From: Liolophura sinensis
Taxonomy: Eukaryota; Mollusca; Polyplacophora; Chitonida; Chitonidae
DNA length: 64,000 bases
Assembly: GCF_032854445.1 (NCBI RefSeq)
Contig: NC_088302.1
Span: forward strand, 4,087,338-4,151,337
Direction of reading: 5' to 3'
In this document: one piece after another, positions 58,958 through 64,000 of the stretch
Position numbering within the stretch: the stretch's first letter is position 1
Layout of the letters: every line of letters starts with the position of its first letter
Position numbers and translations under genes: made by a program
The notes under the pieces: model-generated
What the model was told of the DNA's origin: nothing
Databases searched by the model: none
What the model saw: only the letters and a program-made list of their open reading frames with translations

Positions 58958-59519
58958 GTGTAAGTACATCTGAAACTACAGTGAACTGGTTAAGTGTATG
59001 CTCAATTTTACAGGGATGTATACTGTACCTAGCCATGTGTTGATGTATTCTGTCTACTTGTGTGGATTTTTTGCAGAAATCTGCGAAAGATAAGACTGTA
59101 GTCAACATGATCAGCATTTATTAAGATTACTGTTTGTCAGCGGTGAAAAACAACTCTTGTAATTATAACATGATTACTATGTTTGCTCCATTTGAGACAC
59201 CAGTGTTTTTGCCAAGATGTTGCCCTAAAACATGAAGCCTAGTTCATATTTGTTCAGTACTGAGAGTGCTGAACTGTAACATACAGGCTGTCATCTTTGT
59301 GAATGGATAATTGCACATGCCACAAAAGAAAACTGCACAGGATAAAATACTCCACTTTTAGTAAGGTATGACCTTTGCAGTAATTTATCAACTGCTGTGC
59401 AGATGTTTTAGTATGAAACAAGTTGTTTTTGCATCATGGTTCATATATGAAATTTCTCCTAGGTCGTCAGATTCAGTGTGAAGTGAAGCTGTCTTAATGT
59501 TAAGGTTGTAGGGATTGTA

Positions 59520-59640
59520 TCAGTGTACCTGTGATTCCTATCGGTGCTGGTATTCAGCCGTGAGAACCTGTGATTCCTATCAGTGCTGGTATTCAGCAGT
59601 GAGAACCTGTATTCCTATCAGTGCTGGTATTACTGTGCCA
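59520..59640. repeat. Short tandem repeat of about 45 bp, three copies
   Basis: Units share gtgattcctatcagtgctgg then tattcagcagtgagaacct. The third is slightly shorter. It lies in IQGAP intron 2. Confidence 0.8.
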
Positions 59641-60429
59641 TACTAATATATCTGATTTCTCACTGAGCTGAGGAACTGAGCCACAAAAAAATACAGGTAA
59701 ATGTGATGACGATGAAAGCAGTAAATTGACAGCAAGAAGTGAATAATGAAGTAGGAGGCAGTCATCTGTATCTGGACAACATTGGCCAACTCTTTTTTTT
59801 TTCTAGCATGTACATTTCCGGAAATAGCTTGTAAAAAAAGAATGAAAATGACAAATATGTTGACTGAAACCAAAACACAAAATGAATAATTCTTAGATTA
59901 CAACACAGATTGCTAAAAGACATCCATATAAGTACCTTGTAATGTATGTATTGACAACTATAGAGGTGCAAGCATAAGCATACAATCACCCACTATAAAC
60001 CTGCCCTCTGGCTGTATACCTGTAATCCCCACAATATATGTCAGGTGACTGATTTGCATAAATGCCTATCAGTTAAGTGTTTAGTCCGGTACCTTACCTA
60101 GTCTGCAATGGCTAATTAAATACACCCCCAGGACATGATTATACTGACCTTGTGATAGAAACAGTGGTTTACTGGACATAGCATAGTATGTAATAGATAG
60201 GGTAATTCTTTAATAACTTCAGTTTTTGTCAAATCTATGGATGTATTTCTTGTTTATGCTGGATCTGTGGTGAAGACAATGTTTAAACCAGCAAGGAAAC
60301 AAAATATGTCTCTTTTTTAAACTGGTTAATTATTCTGATGTGTAATGGTAAGGCATATTGATGTTGATTTACATGTTTGTTCATTGACCTCAAGTACTTC
60401 ACCTACCTATATGATGTGTTTGGAGTGGC

Positions 60430-60965
60430 TCAGTGCCTTAGTTGTGTTGAAGGTGTATTGAATTGTGAATTAGCATGGAGACGAGACAGTGACTCACACG
60501 TACCTTACCTGTGTGGAAGGTGTATTGATGTGAATTAGCCTGGGTATAGTGACTATAAGTACCATACCTGTGTTGAAGGTGTATTGAATTGTGAATTAGC
60601 ATGGAGACGAGACAGTGACTCACACGTACCTTACCTGTGTGGAAGGTGTATTGATGTGAATTAGCCTAGGTATAGTGACCATAAGTACCATACCTGTGTT
60701 GAAGGAGTATTGAAATGTGAATTAGCATGGAGACGAGACAGTGACTCACACGTACCTTACCTGTGTGGACGGGGTATTGATGTGAATTAGCCTAGGTATA
60801 GTGACCATAAGTACCATACCTGTGTTGAAGGTGTATTGAAATGTGAATTAGCATGGAGACGAGACAGTGACTCACACGTACCTTATCTGTGTGGAAGGTG
60901 TATTGATGTGAATTAGCCTAGGTATAGTGACCATAAGTACCATACCTGTGTTGAAGGTGAATTGG
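60430..60965. repeat. Repeat of about 125 bp, just over four copies
   Basis: Each unit has two related halves: gaattagcatggagacgaga with cagtgactcacacgtacctt, then gaattagcctaggtatagtg with accataagtaccatacctgt. Both halves contain acctgtgtgg/ttgaaggtgtattga, so an older 60-bp repeat was doubled into a higher-order unit. It lies in IQGAP intron 2. Confidence 0.9.
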
Positions 60966-61405
60966 CTTTGGTATAGTGACCACAATTACATGTACCTTAC
61001 CTGTATTGATATATGACAGGTGGTCACAAGTCTAAGTGGTCATTTATGTCCAGTTTTTGCTTTCAGCAGATCAGACATGTTGCACGAGTAAGATATATAT
61101 CTGCTGCTGAAACACACATCTTTCCACATTCATGTCAGATAGCATAGTTATATCATGACTTAAGATAATAACATGTACATAAATGAGCTAACTGGACAGA
61201 TAGGCCATTGCTGTTACATGTAAATGTTATATTATTTCAGGCCTCTGAATAACATCTGTTTGGGGTGATCAGAAAATAGATGCCCTGATTTAGGGTGACC
61301 AATTGATCACCCAAATTGATCACCTGAGAGTTACAACATTGTAAGAAAAATAGAAAGCAGACACGTTTTAATTGTGATGTAAGAGGATGTAAGTGCATCC
61401 TTCAT

Positions 61406-61675
61406 TTATTCTGTGTAAAAACCAACCTCATTCTGAGAACAAATCTCAGTTGAATGCATTGATTCATAATTTGTTAAAACCAAATCATGTTTGGCTTCCC
61501 TCAGAATATCACCAAGGTGGGCTGAACAAATTTTACATCGCAGTTTATATATGTTTCCATCGAATTTCAAATTCGTCACAGAAACCCACTTTTTAAATGT
61601 CTGATTATATACTGTCTCTTTTCTCTTGTCACCCATTTTTGCAAGAAATGCCATGATCCATCCAGTCTCATTCAC
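61406..61675 (-). pseudogene. Possible zinc-finger (BED/hAT-like) fragment
   Basis: A minus-strand frame of 89 codons includes FKKWVSVTNLKFDGNIYKLR and CKICSAH. The pattern of a Trp-containing lead-in followed by CxxC resembles the N-terminal fingers of hAT-derived proteins such as KIAA1586 and ZNF862. The matching His ligands and a transposase core are not visible. It lies in IQGAP intron 2 in the opposite orientation and is probably a remnant. Confidence 0.28.
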
Positions 61676-62797
61676 AAAAATTCCACATCACTTATCAAGC
61701 AGAAAAAAATAACTGTTTAGATCATCCAACATGTGAAGATTGAACCAATCAGCACCTGTAATTAGGGCGTCCTTCGATATTGCGCACCCGCAGATGTTGC
61801 GCATTCGTTGTTTCTGGGCTAAAATCATGGGTTAACATAATTATTCTATAGGTTTATTGCCCCTGGCTGTTTCGATGCTTTGCCAATGGTTAGACCGCTG
61901 ATAATATGTTATTAACACATGTATGTGTTATAGCCTGTGCTGTTAGCATGCGTGGACATATACATGGAGATACAAACACTAGTCCATGGGCCATAGCTGT
62001 ACAGATCTGTAAAATTGGCTTGAGAACCTGATCTGTTTTTTGCATGTCATTGGTGATAATCAGTAAGGTGGTGTTATTAAAGTTGTAAAAGTGGCTTCAT
62101 ACAGGTGTTCAGGTGAATTAGGACCATAAAGCCTTGGTTGCACTGGTTAATGGGCTTAGCTCTCCCAGATCAGGTTCAGTTTTGCTTTATCAGACCAGAT
62201 TGTTCCTCCAGTTTTATCTCCCTAATTAACACCTCCAGGGAGTTGATACCCCTCTTGTTAAAGACTGAAACACCCTGAGTGTTCCCAGCTGGTGGAAGGT
62301 CTGGTCAGAAGGCTATCCATACATTTTGATGCAAGTATGTTATTATTCAAGGCACACATGTTATCCAAATGTTTAAAAGACAATTTTTCAGAAGTTCAAA
62401 TCTTGCTCTTGACTGTTTTTAGCTTGTTTTCAATGTACATAAGCATTGATGATTTCCTGTCTCCAGGATCATGAAGCTGTCTTAGTTTTATGTGGAATGA
62501 ATGTTAACTTGTGTCATCTCTGAATGATGTTTTAGTTAAATGGTAATTTTCAAAGTCTAGGACAAATCTCATTATCTGAATGAAAAGTTGTAAGGTAAGT
62601 TTCATTTTTAGAAGAGTAAAGTGTTTTGGTGTTAATAGAAAATCTGAATTAGTTCTAAGACGTTCTTGATCCTGGTGCCAGTATTCTTGTTGGTCAAGTG
62701 TGTCCAAGCATCACCCAGATATACAGCCATAGATTGTAAGACGATTGAGTTCGTATGTTCACAAGCATGGGCAGGTTTGTTGATGCATTGTATGGGG

Positions 62798-63165
62798 TTA
62801 CATGCGCGTAATTTCTATGGTGACCATTAGTGAAGACAAGATGTTGCAGTGGTAGTTACGTCCACTTAACTCTAAAAGGGCTTCATGCAAGCAGCGCCAG
62901 CTGATGTTGGATATTCCACTGTTTATACATGTACTTGCTAAGGTGTGTGCAGTGTTATGGCTGAAGGAAACTGAAGTGCCAGAAGTAAACCACCATCCTT
63001 TGGCGAGTAATTGATGAACTGCTTCACATGTGTCATTGGTGATATCAATGGAGGCCAGATGAACACAAAAAAGAGCACTGTCGGCTGCATCTTGCCACCA
63101 AGGCACATTGCCCAAGAACTGTAGAAGCATTCCTTTTCAAGGAATATTGAAAATTCCTTGTCCAA
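62798..63165 (-). pseudogene. Possible leucine-rich-repeat-like remnant
   Basis: A minus-strand frame of 110 codons contains LFCVHLASIDITNDTCEAVH, HTLASTCINSGISNISWRCL and LLELSGRNYHCNILSSL. The spacing of Leu/Ile with Cys/Asn recalls leucine-rich repeats of NLR-type proteins. There is no start, end or splice context, and an overlapping frame is open to the same degree. I do not recognise a parent protein. Confidence 0.22.
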
Positions 63166-64000
63166 AAGTTTGATTAAATCTATACCGCAGGTGACTTAAT
63201 GATCAATAGGCAGTGTACTGCTGTACTACATGTACACAGAAATGTTCAGTATGATGCATCATAGACCACTCAGCTGAAATATAAAGAATTGCACTTCACC
63301 TTAAGTTTAACATTTTTCAAGAGACACATTTGTTGGAAGTGTTGGCATCAAAGTATCATTTTATGGCTTTAAATGCGTCAGAAACTTCATCTTTGTTTGC
63401 CAATCTTAGGGTGAAATACCGGATGTTTTGTGAGTTTAAAAGTCAGGGTCTTCACAGTTTGTTGTTGGATTTGCTCATTTGCATATATAGTCCACTGCGC
63501 TTGCAGTTGTTCATTGTACTTGGATGTGCGTATAATATGTTTTAATTGGGCGATAACCTGTGTGATCCAGTGGCTGTAATATTGCACACAATATAAACAA
63601 GCCGACATTAAACAGTTCCGCATCAGTGACCACACATCTGAAGGTTTACTCAAGCTCCTAGCATAAATGTAACAATACAGTATTTGTGCTCATTCTGAGG
63701 ATGCAGTTTAAAGACGTTCAGAGTGTTGCCTCTTTTGCAGTCGACAAGTGCCTGTATATATATATAGCTGAGAAAATCTGACACGTAGGCCTGACCTGGA
63801 TGTGCTGTGTTTGGGGTCAGACTCTAGGTGGTGGGTTAGTATAAGAGATTCAGCCATGCATGAAAACCTCTGATTCAGGTGTAAAAATTCACCCATCCAT
63901 GAAAAGCATGCTATTGAGGACAGTGCTTGGTGTGTTTACTAGACAGGAGATTTTGTCTGTAGAGACGAATTCTTGATGTCATCATTTATTTATGCAATAA

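Overview
The window is animal nuclear DNA. Genes are split by introns, coding exons end in GT..AG splice sites, polyadenylation signals are present, and there are tRNA-derived SINEs, a CR1/Jockey-like LINE and many minisatellites. The exon sequences and the SINE tails (a 3' body reading through ataagtgaaatattcttgag, and another ending gacgttaaaccccaag) suggest a lophotrochozoan invertebrate, most likely a mollusc. I cannot name the species.

Layout, left to right. 1165-1263 (-): first coding exon of an NBAS-like ER-Golgi tether gene, which runs out of the window to the left. A degenerate THAP-type zinc finger lies in its first intron. 1689-11798 (+): a complete five-exon PPCDC gene (coenzyme A synthesis, 204 aa), head to head with NBAS. 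Its first intron holds a 3.8-kb array of a 32-bp unit. 12692-14958 (-): a two-exon gene for a basic, low-complexity protein of 661 aa that I do not recognise, convergent with PPCDC. 15.5-18.1 kb: a 223-bp tandem duplication, a 51-bp minisatellite and SINE pieces. 20052-32950 (-): a complete nine-exon NIT2-type omega-amidase gene (279 aa). Its introns hold at least five unrelated minisatellites, and a 2.6-kb array of a 59-bp unit lies just upstream of its start. 36-43 kb: minisatellites (including a second, larger, inverted copy of the 51-bp family), SINEs and AT microsatellites. 43.1-47.2 kb (-): a broken LINE with a 2A-like peptide, endonuclease and reverse transcriptase, itself hit by a SINE and by a fragment of another LINE. 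47.5-49.4 kb: microsatellite and a 28/33-bp composite array. 50267-55386 (-): a complete five-exon FAM81 coiled-coil gene (365 aa). 56408 to beyond the right end (+): the first two coding exons of an IQGAP scaffold gene, head to head with FAM81.

The genes do not form a pathway. PPCDC and NIT2 are housekeeping metabolic enzymes; NBAS, FAM81 and IQGAP act in trafficking or cytoskeletal scaffolding. Two head-to-head pairs (NBAS/PPCDC and FAM81/IQGAP) may share promoters. Human FAM81A, IQGAP1 and PPCDC are all on chromosome 15, and FAM81B and IQGAP2 on chromosome 5, so part of this linkage looks ancient.

Tandem repeats make up roughly a fifth of the window. Nearly all long open frames outside the genes come from repeat units that lack stop codons or are multiples of three, and I do not treat them as proteins. 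I found no clearly new biological system. The strongest leads are the regulatory-looking arrays next to PPCDC and NIT2, the altered active-site loop of NIT2, the unrecognised basic protein, and the LINE 2A peptide.
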